Assembly (NCBI RefSeq): GCF_030272615.1
Contig: NC_081406.1
Coordinates: 262,405,624 to 262,469,623, forward strand
Length of the DNA stretch: 64,000 nucleotides
Source of the DNA: Cryptomeria japonica
Lineage: Eukaryota > Streptophyta > Pinopsida > Cupressales > Cupressaceae
Reading direction: 5' to 3'
Shown here in pieces: positions 1 through 10,525 of the stretch. The notes under the pieces were generated by a model. That model searched no databases. It saw only the letters and a program-made list of their open reading frames with translations, and was not told the origin of the DNA. Each line of letters opens with the position of its first letter. Position 1 is the first letter of the stretch. Both the position numbers and the translations under genes were made by a program.

Positions 1-34
1 ACATTTTGTAAAGGTATATATATAGTATATGTAC

Positions 35-228
35 CTTTTTAATCATTCCTGAAATATGATCACAATCAACAAAAATTAAAGGAATGTCTTCAAACATTTC
101 ATCCTCATTTTCATCGTATGTGTCAGTAACAACTAGTGGCATCAAATTCCATTCACTGGCATATCCAAGCTCTTGGTTCTTGCAATTAACAAAGTGTGTC
201 GACTTGAATCTCATCATCAAAATACTAC
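35..228 (-). pseudogene. C-terminal exon of the transposase-like gene
   Basis: On the minus strand a TTGCAG acceptor ends at 229 and an AAG/GTAC donor follows 35. Between them the frame starting MMRFKSTHFVNCKNQELGYA is open for the whole 194 nt and ends in an acidic stretch followed by IPLIFVDCDHISG. Flanking splice signals and an open frame support a real exon. Assignment to the gene upstream rests on position and strand only. Transcription would continue left beyond the window. Confidence 0.5.
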
Positions 229-359
229 CTGCAACATGTTAGTTTCACAAAATACAAAGGAAATGCTACAGGAAATCCAAATTCAACCAATTAAACTACA
301 TGAAATACATATAAAATAAAAATACTATTATTACCTTCATGATTTATGTCTCATTGTGT

Positions 360-1340
360 CCTAACTCCACTGTTCTTGGTTGGAGATGGTGTGCTCTTAG
401 ACAGCACTGGTAGCTTCCAAGATGACATATGAAGAATGGACTGATAACTGATAGTTAACTGATAATATGATATGCAATGCTAAATGATTATGTTATATGA
501 TTATTCTATTTGCTTCAAGATTAAAACTCACAAATGCATAAGTTTTCACAAATGACTAGCTTTGAAAACTCACTTGAAGACTAACTCTTTCTCAACTCAA
601 ACTCTTGATTTTATAGACTTTGAGAGGATAAGATGATGTGGCTTGGATCAACGGTCATGATCTGATCTACAAATTTGGATGGCTGTGAGCAAAGGTGAGG
701 GTTGAGAGAAAGGGGGAAGGAGAAGACAAGTGTCACTCATCTCACCTTGACTGGGTTGCTGACTAAGGGAATCTTGGGATGGTTGGAGAAAATTTAGGCA
801 TGAGAGGACAAGTGGACTCAAGTCCTTCCTAAGATGTAGGGGTATTGGAGGGAATATAGAAGAAAATTTAAGAAATATGTGTACGTACACAATATTTTAT
901 TAAATTTGGAAGTTGAAGATAAATGATGAATTAATATTTAAGAAATATTAATATCTTTAGCCACATGATTGATGAGTTGGCAAAGGGAAGATGAAGTGGA
1001 GATGGAAGGTGAGTTGGGAAAGGAATTTAAATAATTTGGAAATTATTTAATATTTGAGACTATAGGATAGAAGAATAATCATTAGATATTAGATATTCAA
1101 ATGATTGAAGGAAATAATTAAATATTAGATATTTAATTAATTGATTTGAAGAATAATTAAATACTAAATATTTAATTAATTGATTAGAAGAATAATTAAA
1201 TATTAAATATTAAATTAATAAGAGAAATAAGATAGATGAATTAATTAATAAAATATTTTAATTAAATTAATTAATAGAAAGACACAAATTGAATTAAATA
1301 AATTAATCTTTTCAAATTAACTATTTAATAGAAGAATAAA
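360..1340. other. Non-coding AT-rich stretch within the left gene
   Basis: This interval lies between the two downstream coding exons of the minus-strand gene and reads as intron-like sequence. The part from about 1020 to 1340 is almost entirely A and T, built of degenerate repeats of AATTAAATATTAAATATT type. I see no convincing exon, promoter or RNA gene. Confidence 0.4.
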
Positions 1341-1342
1341 TA

Positions 1343-1615
1343 TTAAATAAATATAAAATATTTATTTAATTGCTCATAGCCATTTTTATGTGTATACACA
1401 AAGTTTTCCAAAATACAATTAGAACAAAAAAATGAATAATCCCTAGCGTACAATGTCCACAGGTGATTATCTGTACTCATGACACAATGCAAAGATCTTG
1501 TCTTCTCCACACTCTTGCATCCAAGCATATATATTTTATCGACATTTGTAAAATGTAGGTATGTGTACACAAACATCTTTGTAAAAAAATGAACTAAACA
1601 TTTAAATTTAATCAA
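1343..1615 (-). pseudogene. Cys-containing exon (RDYSFFCSNC) of the transposase-like gene
   Basis: The open frame contains GCKSVEKTRSLHCV followed about 20 residues later by ARDYSFFCSNC. A Thr-Arg-x-x-His element before an Arg-Asp-hydrophobic-Ser-Phe-x-Cys-x-x-Cys element is how these transposase-like genes usually continue after their catalytic region, so it fits directly after the block ending at the donor at 1703. An AG acceptor near 1580 is plausible (TTTTTTTACAAAG). The reading ends in AT-rich sequence at 1343. Family membership is from memory of the pattern. Confidence 0.45.
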
Positions 1616-1702
1616 ATTTATTTATACTTCTAATCTACAAAATTCCCTTTTTTATTTATATATTTTGAACAAGTTTTTTTTTTTTGAAAAGAGATCACGT
1701 AC

Positions 1703-2661
1703 CTGATATCTCCCAAAACACTATATATGGAATGGGCTTGTATGTTACCGATGATGAACCGAGATAATTTGGTTGCACATAGTGTTTCTTACAATATTCA
1801 ACAATTTATTTGATACTTTCTTAGAGAACGTTTGATACAAGCTACTGCATCATCATGTTCACCCTTTCCATTCCCACTCTAAAAAACTCAAAACATGTGG
1901 TATTTTGTCATTTCAATGATATCTACATAGTGCATAAAATGGGCTCAAAGATTTGAATTGTGTTGCACATCCATCAGACCAAACAAAATGTTTAACTATT
2001 GTTAGGCCCCCCTCTTTCAAATACTCAAAAAATTTCTTAAAGCAATGTTGTACAAAAAGTGTGTCATGCTCCTTATCATCACTAATATAGAAGTGGTACA
2101 CTTTCTTAATGATATGATTTTCAAATGTACTATCGACACCACCCAAATCCATTTGTGCATGTCAATAACACACATGCACCATAATAGTGATTTTCTCTAA
2201 AAAGTAATACTCTGATTGAATCTATTTTTGATGTGCAAAAGTAATTTTTTGCGAAGTCCACTACTGATAGAATAGTTCCAGGTGGGAAAGTGTCTCTTAA
2301 TGTTTGAAATTGTTGTTCTTGCCACTTGGCAAAAAAACCATGGCATATGTATGGTTTTATCTACTTACAAAAAGTTTCATAAATGTTCCAATAGGTATCT
2401 CCTCTTCTACATAATCTAACCTTGTAGTTTCCTTTCCAAATTTTGTTTCAAATTTTTGGTACTTGTAACTCTTGCATTTTACCATCTTCGTCATGTCAGT
2501 ATCTTGATCTCTCAAAGGCAATTTAGCCAACTCCACACATGCTCCACAAATTCCTTTTATGCACTCTATTTGACCGGTTGCATTATCATCTGATTTGCCA
2601 CATAAGATGGATGTTATGAATTGACTTGTTCATTTAGGAGGAGAATTTTCATAACCATCAC
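1703..2661 (-). pseudogene. Catalytic-core region of the transposase-like gene
   Basis: Pieces in alternating frames give, in order, a stretch with CIKGICGACVELAKLPLRDQ, then VPIGTFMKLF-like text, KWQEQQFQTLRDTFPPGT, VVDFAKNYFC (first Asp), HYYGACVLLTC, HFYISDDKEHD, VWSDGCATQFKS (second Asp) and GNGKGEHDDA (Glu). A GATATCAG/GTACGTG donor closes the block at 1703. The Asp, Asp and Glu are intact although the frame is broken by several stops and shifts. Residues 1913-2152 form the longest open piece (79 codons, starting MDLGGVDSTFE). Catalytic roles are inferred from the motif pattern. Confidence 0.5.
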
Positions 2662-2686
2662 TATCTTCTCTAATCTTTCAAAACAC

Positions 2687-3058
2687 CTAATAGTATAGAT
2701 AAAATTCTATGTGATAACAACAACAACAAGTTTCAAAGAATTTGTTTACCTTCACATAATATGGCATTAACCTTTCAAATATTGTTTGTCCAATCTTTAT
2801 ATGAGGGTTTGATTTAGTAAATGACACATACAATTCATGTTTTGTTGTGTCTAACCAATTTTTTACATCGATATCATAATGATCAGGGCTAATCCTCTTT
2901 TTGATAACATCTCTATTGTTTGATGAAGGACGAATATTATCATTCCAAAAACTTGTCACCAAGTTCCTAACAACATCTTCAATCCTATCAGAATGAGGAG
3001 CTCTATCTGATAGGAGCTCTACACATAATTTCCCAATTCCCTTCTGAGGTTGTATCAT
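2687..3058 (-). pseudogene. N-terminal conserved block of the transposase-like gene
   Basis: An open frame of 123 codons contains FWNDNIRPSSNNRDV, then an ISPDHYD element, then HELYVSFTKSNPHIKIG and FERLMPYYVK. This Trp-x-x-x-Thr/Arg-x-Ser-Ser-Asn-x-x-Asp pattern followed by an FxxLxPxxVK element is characteristic of the region before the catalytic core in the same transposase-like genes. It is in line with the blocks on either side. The last residues (CCCCYHIEFYLYY) are probably read-through into an intron. Confidence 0.5.
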
Positions 3059-3209
3059 CCGAACTCTTTCTCCTTTTCATATATATTGATATAACCTTAT
3101 ACTAAAACCAATCTCAGATGACAATGAAGAGATTTGTCTTTTTTGAGGCATTCTTTCATTTACTAAAGATGTCAACATCACTCTTCTTGAAAATGCTCTT
3201 ATCTACTGT

Positions 3210-3614
3210 TCAATATTTTTTGCCAATGTTCACCAAACCTTTCTTGACATTTTCAATAATAGATATTTGTAGCTGAGAAGTTTTCCTCTTAATACTTGTA
3301 TCTATACCCAACAATTTTAGTGGATCTATTAATTTTTTATGAGTAAGTACAATTGATAACAATTGAGCTTTCTCTAGTCTAGTATCAAGATTATCAAAAT
3401 GAGACATTATTTCTTTTGCACTTTTATTCATTGACCTCCTTTTAGTATGTCTAGGTTCTTCATTGAGATGTTTCAATTCATCCACATCCATTTCTAGTAA
3501 ATGATCTAAATTTTTATATGAAATATTTCTCTTCAACTTTTTAGCTAGATCCGCAATATGCTCATCCATACCAGTAGAAGGTAACAAGCCTGACACCTCT
3601 CCTTGGACCTCCAT
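3210..3614 (-). pseudogene. N-terminal Lys-rich block of the transposase-like gene
   Basis: The frame starting MEVQGEVSGLL is open for 134 codons. It is rich in Lys, Leu and Glu, with a predicted helical stretch around SYKNLDHLLEMDVDELKHLNEE and a basic stretch (RHTKRRSMNKSAKE). Immediately upstream (3615-3716) an acidic, Gln-rich frame continues in another phase, ending near an AAGCCC-type junction, so the true start lies further right and a frameshift has occurred near 3610. No domain recognised. Placed in this gene because of strand and distance. Confidence 0.35.
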
Positions 3615-3716
3615 TTATTCACTTGGGCTTCCTCCCCATGTTCTTCAACTATAATGTGTTCTTCAGCCTTGTTTCCCTCAACTCCCGCTTGAGAACTTCC
3701 TTCTTGTTGAGCCTAT

Positions 3717-4428
<712 letters not shown>

Positions 4429-6081
4429 ATAACATAGAGTCTAGGGGTAGAGAGAGAGAAGGGTTTTAAGGAGAGAGTTAGACGGAGAAAGAGAGAGAGA
4501 GAGGACTAAGACTTGGATTAAAGGGAGAGAGAGGGATCCTAAAGATAAGTTAAATGAATTAAACTAGAGAGGTCCTAAATGAACTTAAGGGGAGAGATAT
4601 GGGCACTAAAAAGAAATAAGAGAGAGAGATAGAGAGGTTCTAAAAAGACTTAAGGGGAGGGAGAAAGAGAGAGAGTGAAAGAGAAGTTTAAAAAATAAGA
4701 CAATCTAACATTTTTTTAATACTTAAGGGGAGAGAGAGGGATTCTAATTTAGATAAGTTAAATAATTTAAACTATTGAGGTCCTAAATGGACTTAAGGGG
4801 GGAGAAAGGGACACTAATAAGAAATAAAAGGTCGAGAGAGGTTCTCAATGGACTTAAGGGGAGGAAAAAAGAAAAAGAGTGAAAGATAGGTGCTGACTTG
4901 AAATGTCCAAGAGTGTAAGTCTAGAATATGTATGTTGTAAAGAGAGAGAGAGAGAGGTCTTAAAAAATTTTAAGGATAGAGAGAAGGTTTTTAAGGAGAG
5001 AGTGAGATGGAGAAAGAGAGAGAGGGGACTAAGACTTGGATTAAAGGGAGAGAGAGAGGGATCCTAAAGGTAAGTTAAATGAATTAAACTAGAGAGGTCC
5101 TAAATGAACATAAGGGGAGAGAGAGGGGCACTAAAAAGAAATAAGAGAGAGAGATAGAGAGAGGTTCTAAAAGTACTTAAGGAGAGGGGGAAAGAGAGAG
5201 AGAGTGAAAGAGAAGTTTAAAAATTAAGACAATCTAATATTTTTTTAATACTTAACGGGAGAGAGAGTGAAAGAGAAGTTTAAAAATTAAGACAATCTAA
5301 TATTTTTTTAATACTTAACGGGAGAGAGAGGGATCCTAATTTAGATAAGTTAAATACTTTAAACTAGAGAGGTCCTTAATGGACTTAAGGGGGGACATAG
5401 GGGCACTAATAAGAAATAAGAGGTCGAGAGAGGTTTTAAATGAACTTAAGGGGAGGGAAAAAGAAAGAGAGTGGACGACAGGTGCTGACTTGAAATGTCC
5501 AATAGTCTAAGTCCAAAATATGTATGTTCTAAAGAGAGAGAGAGGTCTTAAACACTTTTTAGGAGAGAGAAAAGGGTTTTAAGGAGAGAGTGAGACAGAG
5601 AAAGAGAGAGAGACGACTAAGACTCGGCTTAAAGGGAGAGAGAGGGATCTTAAAGATAAGTTAAATAAATTAAACTAGAGAGGTCCTAAATGACCGTAAG
5701 GGGAGAGAGATGGGCACTAAAAATAAATAGGGGAGAGAGCTAGAGAGAGGTTCTAAAAAGACTTAAGGGGAGGGAGAAAGAGAGAGAGTGAAAGAGAAGT
5801 TTAAAAATTAAGACAATCGACTATTTTTTTAATACTTAAAGGGAGAGAGAGGGATCCTAATTTAGATAAGTTAAATAATCTAAACTAGAGATGTCCTAAA
5901 TGGACTTAAGGGGGGAGATAGGGGCACTAATAAGAAATAAGAGCTCGAGAGAGGTTCTAAATGGACATAAGAGGAGGAAAAAAGAAAGAAAGTGAAAGAC
6001 AGGTGCTAAATTGAAATGTCCAAGAGTGTAAGTCAAAAATATGTATGTTCTAAAGATAGAGAGAGGTCTTAAACACTTTTA

Positions 6082-6167
<86 letters not shown>
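6082..6167. repeat. (GA)n microsatellite, about 86 bp
   Basis: GA run that replaces the GTGAGACGGAGAAAG segment seen at this place in neighbouring units of the array, so it is a local expansion within the fourth unit. Confidence 0.93.
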
Positions 6168-6169
<2 letters not shown>

Positions 6170-6281
6170 AAGAATTAGCTTAAAGGGAGAGAGAGGGATC
6201 CTAAGATGTTAAATGGATTAAACTAGAGAGGTCGTAAATGAACTTAAGGGGAGAGAGAGGGGCAATAAAAATAAATGTGAG

Positions 6282-6285
<4 letters not shown>

Positions 6286-6328
<43 letters not shown>
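6286..6328. repeat. (GA)n microsatellite, about 43 bp
   Basis: Short GA expansion just before a GGTTCTAAAA landmark of the array. The other units carry only a few GA dinucleotides here. Confidence 0.9.
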
Positions 6329-6329
<1 letters not shown>

Positions 6330-8612
6330 TCTAAAAAAACTTAAGGGGAGGGAGAAAGAGAGAGAGTGAAAGAGAAGTTAAAATAAGACAATACAATATT
6401 TTTTTAATACTTAAGGGGAGAGAGAGGGATCCTAAAGATAAGTTAAATAACTTTAACTAGAGAGGTCCTTAATGGACTTAAGGGGGGAGAGAGGGGCACT
6501 AATAAGAAATAAGAGCTTGAGAGAGGTTCTAAATGCACTTAAGGGGAGGAAAAAATAAAGAGAGTGAAATACAGGTGCTGACTTGAAATGTCCAAGAGTG
6601 TAAGTCCAAAATACGTATGTTCTAAGGAGAGAAAGAGGTCTTAAACACTTTTAAGGAGAGAGCTTGACAGAAAGATAAAGAGAGAGGTAGATTTAAAACA
6701 TAATTTAAAAGGAGAGAGAAGAGAGAGTGGTGAGTGAGAGACCCGAGTCCTAAAGATCTAATTTAAGTTAAAACTATCTATTATTTTTAGTCAGGTAATA
6801 CCTAGAAAGAGAGGTCATGTAATTTATGGACTTAAGGGGAGAGAGAGGGGTACTAATAAGAAATAAGAGCTAGAGAGAGGTTCTAAATGGACTTAAGGGG
6901 AGGAAAAAAGAGAGAGTGAAAGATAGGTGCTGAGTTGAAATGCTTGGAAGAGTGTGTTGGCATTGTGTCGTCATTGATGTCAACCGGTATAGAAGGACAA
7001 CCTGTTTGGGAATATAGTTGATGTACAGTCATTGATGTAAACTAGTGTTGCAAGCCACTGGTAAGGAAGAGAATATCATTCAGAGGAATGAACACTGGAG
7101 TCACCGATACACAAGTTAGTGTTTGACTTGTGTGGATGAAATGGACAGGTTACCAGTATAGTCTATCACCGGTAGAGAGAGGATGTAAACTGGTAAGTGA
7201 TGTGTTGACAGTGAGTAACTGCCAACCAACAAGCTTATGACTAGTGTACAAGCAGGATGAGCAAGATTTTGAGCTGTTGTTTGTGATGAAGAGGAAAAAT
7301 GCTACCTAAATCACATCAACACAAGAGGAGAAGAATGTACAGGTCACCGGTATGTTGTGTGGATGTAGAACAATATGACTCCTACTAGATAGAGATGCAG
7401 TCACCATGTGAAGAGATGACTGACAATGAATGTTCCTACACCGGTTCACATGTGCCTATTTGAAGATATGCTGCACAAATAGGGAAGCCACATGAGTGCA
7501 TTGCAGGATGTAGATGACAAGGATTCATTACCACCGCTAAGTGGAGCTTATCTCCTATTATGCATAGTGTGCATCATAGTTCTATGAGATAAGGAAGAAG
7601 AGGTAAAGGTGGGTGTTTGAAGGCTCACATCGGATCTATCGGTGAATCAAAGGAATGCCTCAAGTGCATGAGATTAAGGATATGCACTGGACCAACAGAG
7701 AAGGCATATTGAGTTGTCGGTACAGATGAAGAGTGATGGGTTTGTCACTTTGACAAACCGGTTGAGATATGGTTTGGGTTGATGAAGAAGAAGACAAAGT
7801 GGAGTAGCTGCAGAGAGTGTATGCAACCGATATATAGATGCCTTAGATGGAATCAGTTGAAGGTTGATGACATGATGTCATCAGGATTGCTACCGGTGAG
7901 TATGAGAATCGATAAGGAAGAAAAGAGTCTAAGTGATGTGCTTCTATCTAATGAGGAGCATGCTATGGACAGACATGTCTGGTAGCTGGTTTAGGTGTTC
8001 CACCGACAGATCAACAAAGTGCAGACATGAAGGGTAATCGGTAAAGTGTAAGATATCAATAGGGTTAGTGAACCGACATAAAGGAAGGACCAGTTGTGTG
8101 TTGATTGTTGGTGACCGAGTCTAACTGACACAGAGATATTTGCTGAAGTGGATATCAACATTGATGCCAAATGGAGTTGAAGTGGAAAGCTCACAAAGGT
8201 CGGTGGAGTGTCGTGTAGGGATAGGTGTTTCTACAGGTGTGCATTTAATATGGAGCCGGTGATTTGTTTATCAGATCAGAAGAGTGTGGCTCAAAGAAGA
8301 GTGAATGACAAAGAAAGATCAGGGAGTTGTTGGTACCTAAATCAAAGCAAGGGAAATCAGATTGTAGGAGGACCTTGAGAAGGAAACAACTGAGATATTT
8401 ATGCTGTTTTGACAGATGCAGGTCAATATACAGGACCATGTTTTCTAAGTTTAGAAAACGTGTATTGGAAGGCATGTTAATGGAGGTGATGTGCAGAAGG
8501 TTGTCTTGGAGATCATATTGAATGAGATCTGATTGGATTTGGTTTGTCTCGATGTTGATGAGAAACCCCTAACCACCTAAATTTGAATTGGCTTTTGGCA
8601 GGAAAACCAAGA

Positions 8613-8620
8613 TATAAATA
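8613..8620 (+). promoter_or_regulatory. Putative TATA box of the 5' LTR
   Basis: TATAAATA in the context GATATAAATATGCAAGCC. The same motif sits at the equivalent place in the 3' LTR (20099-20106). Transcription would start some 30 bp downstream. Assigned from motif and conservation only. Confidence 0.5.
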
Positions 8621-9031
8621 TGCAAGCCAAAATCATTGAGAAGAGTTGCTGAAGGAGACAATATTGTCGTTAGATGAGGGAGTGTTGTTGCATGTAAGGT
8701 GAAATCAGTCAAGTGCTCATCAAGAAGAAGAAGAGACTGAGTGTGAGGAAGAACATGGTTGAAGTGTTCATCCGATAACAAAAGTGCAGAACCGGTAGTG
8801 ACCATACCAACAAAGAAGAAGTGAAGGAAACTACAAAGAAGGTAGGTATAGAGCCGACAGAGTGTGGTACTGGTGGAGAGTAGCAGAGTAGTGAAGAGAA
8901 GAGGCAACTAGAAGAGAGAACTGATAGTGAACTAGATAGAAGATCGAGTAGAGATATTTGAAGAAGTGTTATAAAATCTATTTGTAACAAGGCTATTAAA
9001 TTGTAAATGATTATGTTTTTGTATTCACTGA

Positions 9032-9166
9032 GTTGTAGCTCCTTGGGTTGGTGCCCTAAATAAGGGGTTGTAGCTCCTTGGGTTGGTGCCCTAAATCAGG
9101 TGTTGGTGCTCCTTGGGTTGGTGCCCTAAAATCAGGGGTTAGTGCTCCTTGGGTTGGTGCCCTAAA
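9032..9166 (+). repeat. 35-bp tandem repeat in LTR, four copies
   Basis: Units start near 9032, 9067, 9102 and 9138, each containing GCTCCTTGGGTTGGTGCCCT. The matching place in the 3' LTR has three clear units (20533-20632), so the copy number has changed since insertion. Position near the LTR end suggests it lies in the transcribed R/U5 part. Confidence 0.85.
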
Positions 9167-9441
9167 CATTGTAATCAGAGATTGATTGTGAGGCTAGATT
9201 GGAGCAGTAGTCTCCAACAACATTTCTCACCGAGGTTTTTCCCATCTTGGGTTTTCCTTGTACATGCTGGTGTTATATGATGTCCCTCTTGTGTGAATGC
9301 ATTTGTGTTTAGTCTCCTCACTAACTGGTAAGTCTGCATTCAATTAGATCTATTAACCGATACTCACATAAGGTTGTTAAGGAGAAAAGATTGAGAACCA
9401 CTGACTCACCCCCCTCTCAGTGGTGCATTGTGTCTAACAAT

Positions 9442-9453
9442 TGGTATCAGAGC
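9442..9453 (+). other. Primer-binding site, initiator tRNA-Met type
   Basis: TGGTATCAGAGC begins two bases after the LTR end. This is the usual plant Copia primer-binding site, complementary to the 3' end of initiator methionine tRNA, where minus-strand DNA synthesis begins. It supports both the LTR boundary and the Copia-type assignment. Confidence 0.9.
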
Positions 9454-9512
9454 GTAGGTTCCGAATTAGACAAGTTTTCTCTAGCTTGGGTAGATTCTAG
9501 CTTAAGGACACA

Positions 9513-9760
9513 ATGGTTTGTTTAGTGTCAATCCCTACTCCAGTTTTTTATGGTTCAAAGTATTCCATTTGGAGTTGTAGAATGGTAGTATACCTATCCT
9601 CTCTAGGGTTTGATTTGTGGATGTCTGTTTTTAATGGTTGGCCTAGTAAATTCTATCCTCCCACCGATTTAGATGCAAAAAGAAGAAACTAGTGCAATGA
9701 AGAAGCTATGAAGGCTATTCTTTGTGGGTTAACAGATGATGTCTCCTCATGAGTGGATAG
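9513..9760 (+). pseudogene. gag: gag, N-terminal part (outer Copia-type element)
   Basis: The frame starting MVCLVSIPTPVFYGSKYS contains SIWSCRMVVYLSSLGFDLW, matching the start of plant Copia gag (a Trp-x-x-x-Met element followed by a hydrophobic helix). It continues through EEAMKAILCGLTDDV. TAG at 9690-9692 and TGA at 9750-9752 interrupt it in frame. At 9760 it is cut by the nested element. The frame resumes correctly at 15349 when the insert and one copy of GATAG are ignored. Gag would form the virus-like particle. Confidence 0.75.
9756..9760. repeat. Target-site duplication, left copy (GATAG)
   Basis: GATAG directly before TGTTAGG at 9761, repeated exactly at 15344-15348 directly after the CCAACA end. 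A perfect 5-bp duplication fixes both ends of the nested element. Confidence 0.88.
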
Positions 9761-10523
9761 TGTTAGGATTCCCACAAGTACTGAGAGGGGGGGGTGAATC
9801 AGTATCTAACTGGTTGATTGAATTTCTTAACTTAAAACATGTAGAACATATTATAATAGTGTACCGGTATGCAATAAATAATGCAATAAACAAAATTAAA
9901 AGCAACCACATGAAAAACACACCATAACACAATGATTTAATGAGGAAACACGGTGTGGGAAGAAAAAGGAAGCATACTAGCACAAAGGCCAACAAGATTT
10001 TTGTTATATTATATTTTGTTTATTATTGTAAAATCTTTGTAAGCCGACTTGGCATCATTGTAAAATGACTCTTATATAAGAGAGATCATTATAGAACATT
10101 TGTAAGTAAGTGAGAAGATTATATTTAGGCAAAATAAGGTAGACCTATTATGCGAATTATAGGTTAAGGGTTTATGTAAGAAGTAGAGCAGAAACCGGTA
10201 CTGGATCTGGCATTATAGATGCTATTTTGAAGCAGTACAAGATACTGGATTTATATAATCCATCATTGTAAGTCAGTGAGACTTCCCATTGAGCAGTGAG
10301 CTCTAGGTAGTTGGCCTTCCTGCATGTGCAGGCCCCTCTTATAGCAGTAATATTCTCTTATTGGCCAGTAAGTGAATATTGTGGGTCACAAATCCCACTG
10401 ATTGGGATTGTGTCATCTATAGCTTTATAAGCCTATGAACTACAATCTGTTATCTTTTTTATGGAGTCCAAAAGTACTTCAATTACATTTGTTGATTTGT
10501 AACCTATTGAGGAGGAACCAACA
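9761..10523 (-). repeat. 3' LTR of nested element, with internal inversion
   Basis: The first 195 bp (9761-9955) match 14546-14755 in direct orientation. The next part (9956-10412) matches 14756-15188 only as its reverse complement, including the TATATAAG palindrome. The remaining 110 bp (10413-10523) do not align to the 5' LTR apart from ending, on the minus strand, with the same TGTTGG. Since both LTRs are copied from one template, this copy was rearranged after or during integration. No clear purine tract precedes it; the upstream ORF stops three bases before TGTTGG. Confidence 0.75.
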
Positions 10524-10525
10524 TT

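Larger units (their letters stand above)
35..3716 (-). pseudogene. Decayed multi-exon transposase-like gene, open at left edge
   Basis: Minus-strand reading gives a series of coding blocks in the order expected of one gene: an N-terminal block (3210-3614), a conserved central block (2687-3058), a catalytic-looking block (1703-2661), a Cys-containing exon (1343-1615) and a further exon (35-228) with its own splice sites. The catalytic block carries VDFAKNY near 2241-2261, SDGCATQFKS near 1950-1985 and GNGKGEHDDA near 1846-1872. A D, D, E spacing of this kind fits a DDE-type transposase or a gene derived from one. Internal stops and frame changes (for example near 2190, 1915 and 1810) show it is no longer translatable as written. 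I recognise the motif set from repetitive plant and animal genes but cannot name the superfamily. No terminal inverted repeats were found, and the 3' end lies outside the window. Confidence 0.55.
6955..9439 (+). repeat. 5' LTR of the outer Copia-type element
   Basis: 2485 bp from TGTTGG to CTAACA. It aligns along its full length with 18429-20907. It carries a TATAAATA element at 8613-8620, conserved in the other copy, and a short tandem repeat near its 3' end. Open frames inside it are hydrophobic antisense readings that differ between copies and are not genes. Confidence 0.93.

Noticed and set aside
8569-8990. Hydrophobic minus-strand frames (93 and 112 codons), also near 20048-20472
   Set aside because: They lie antisense within the LTRs, recur only because LTRs are duplicates, and differ by disrupting changes between copies.
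9032-9166. CRISPR-like regular repeats
   Set aside because: Units are head to tail with no unique spacers and lie within a plant LTR.
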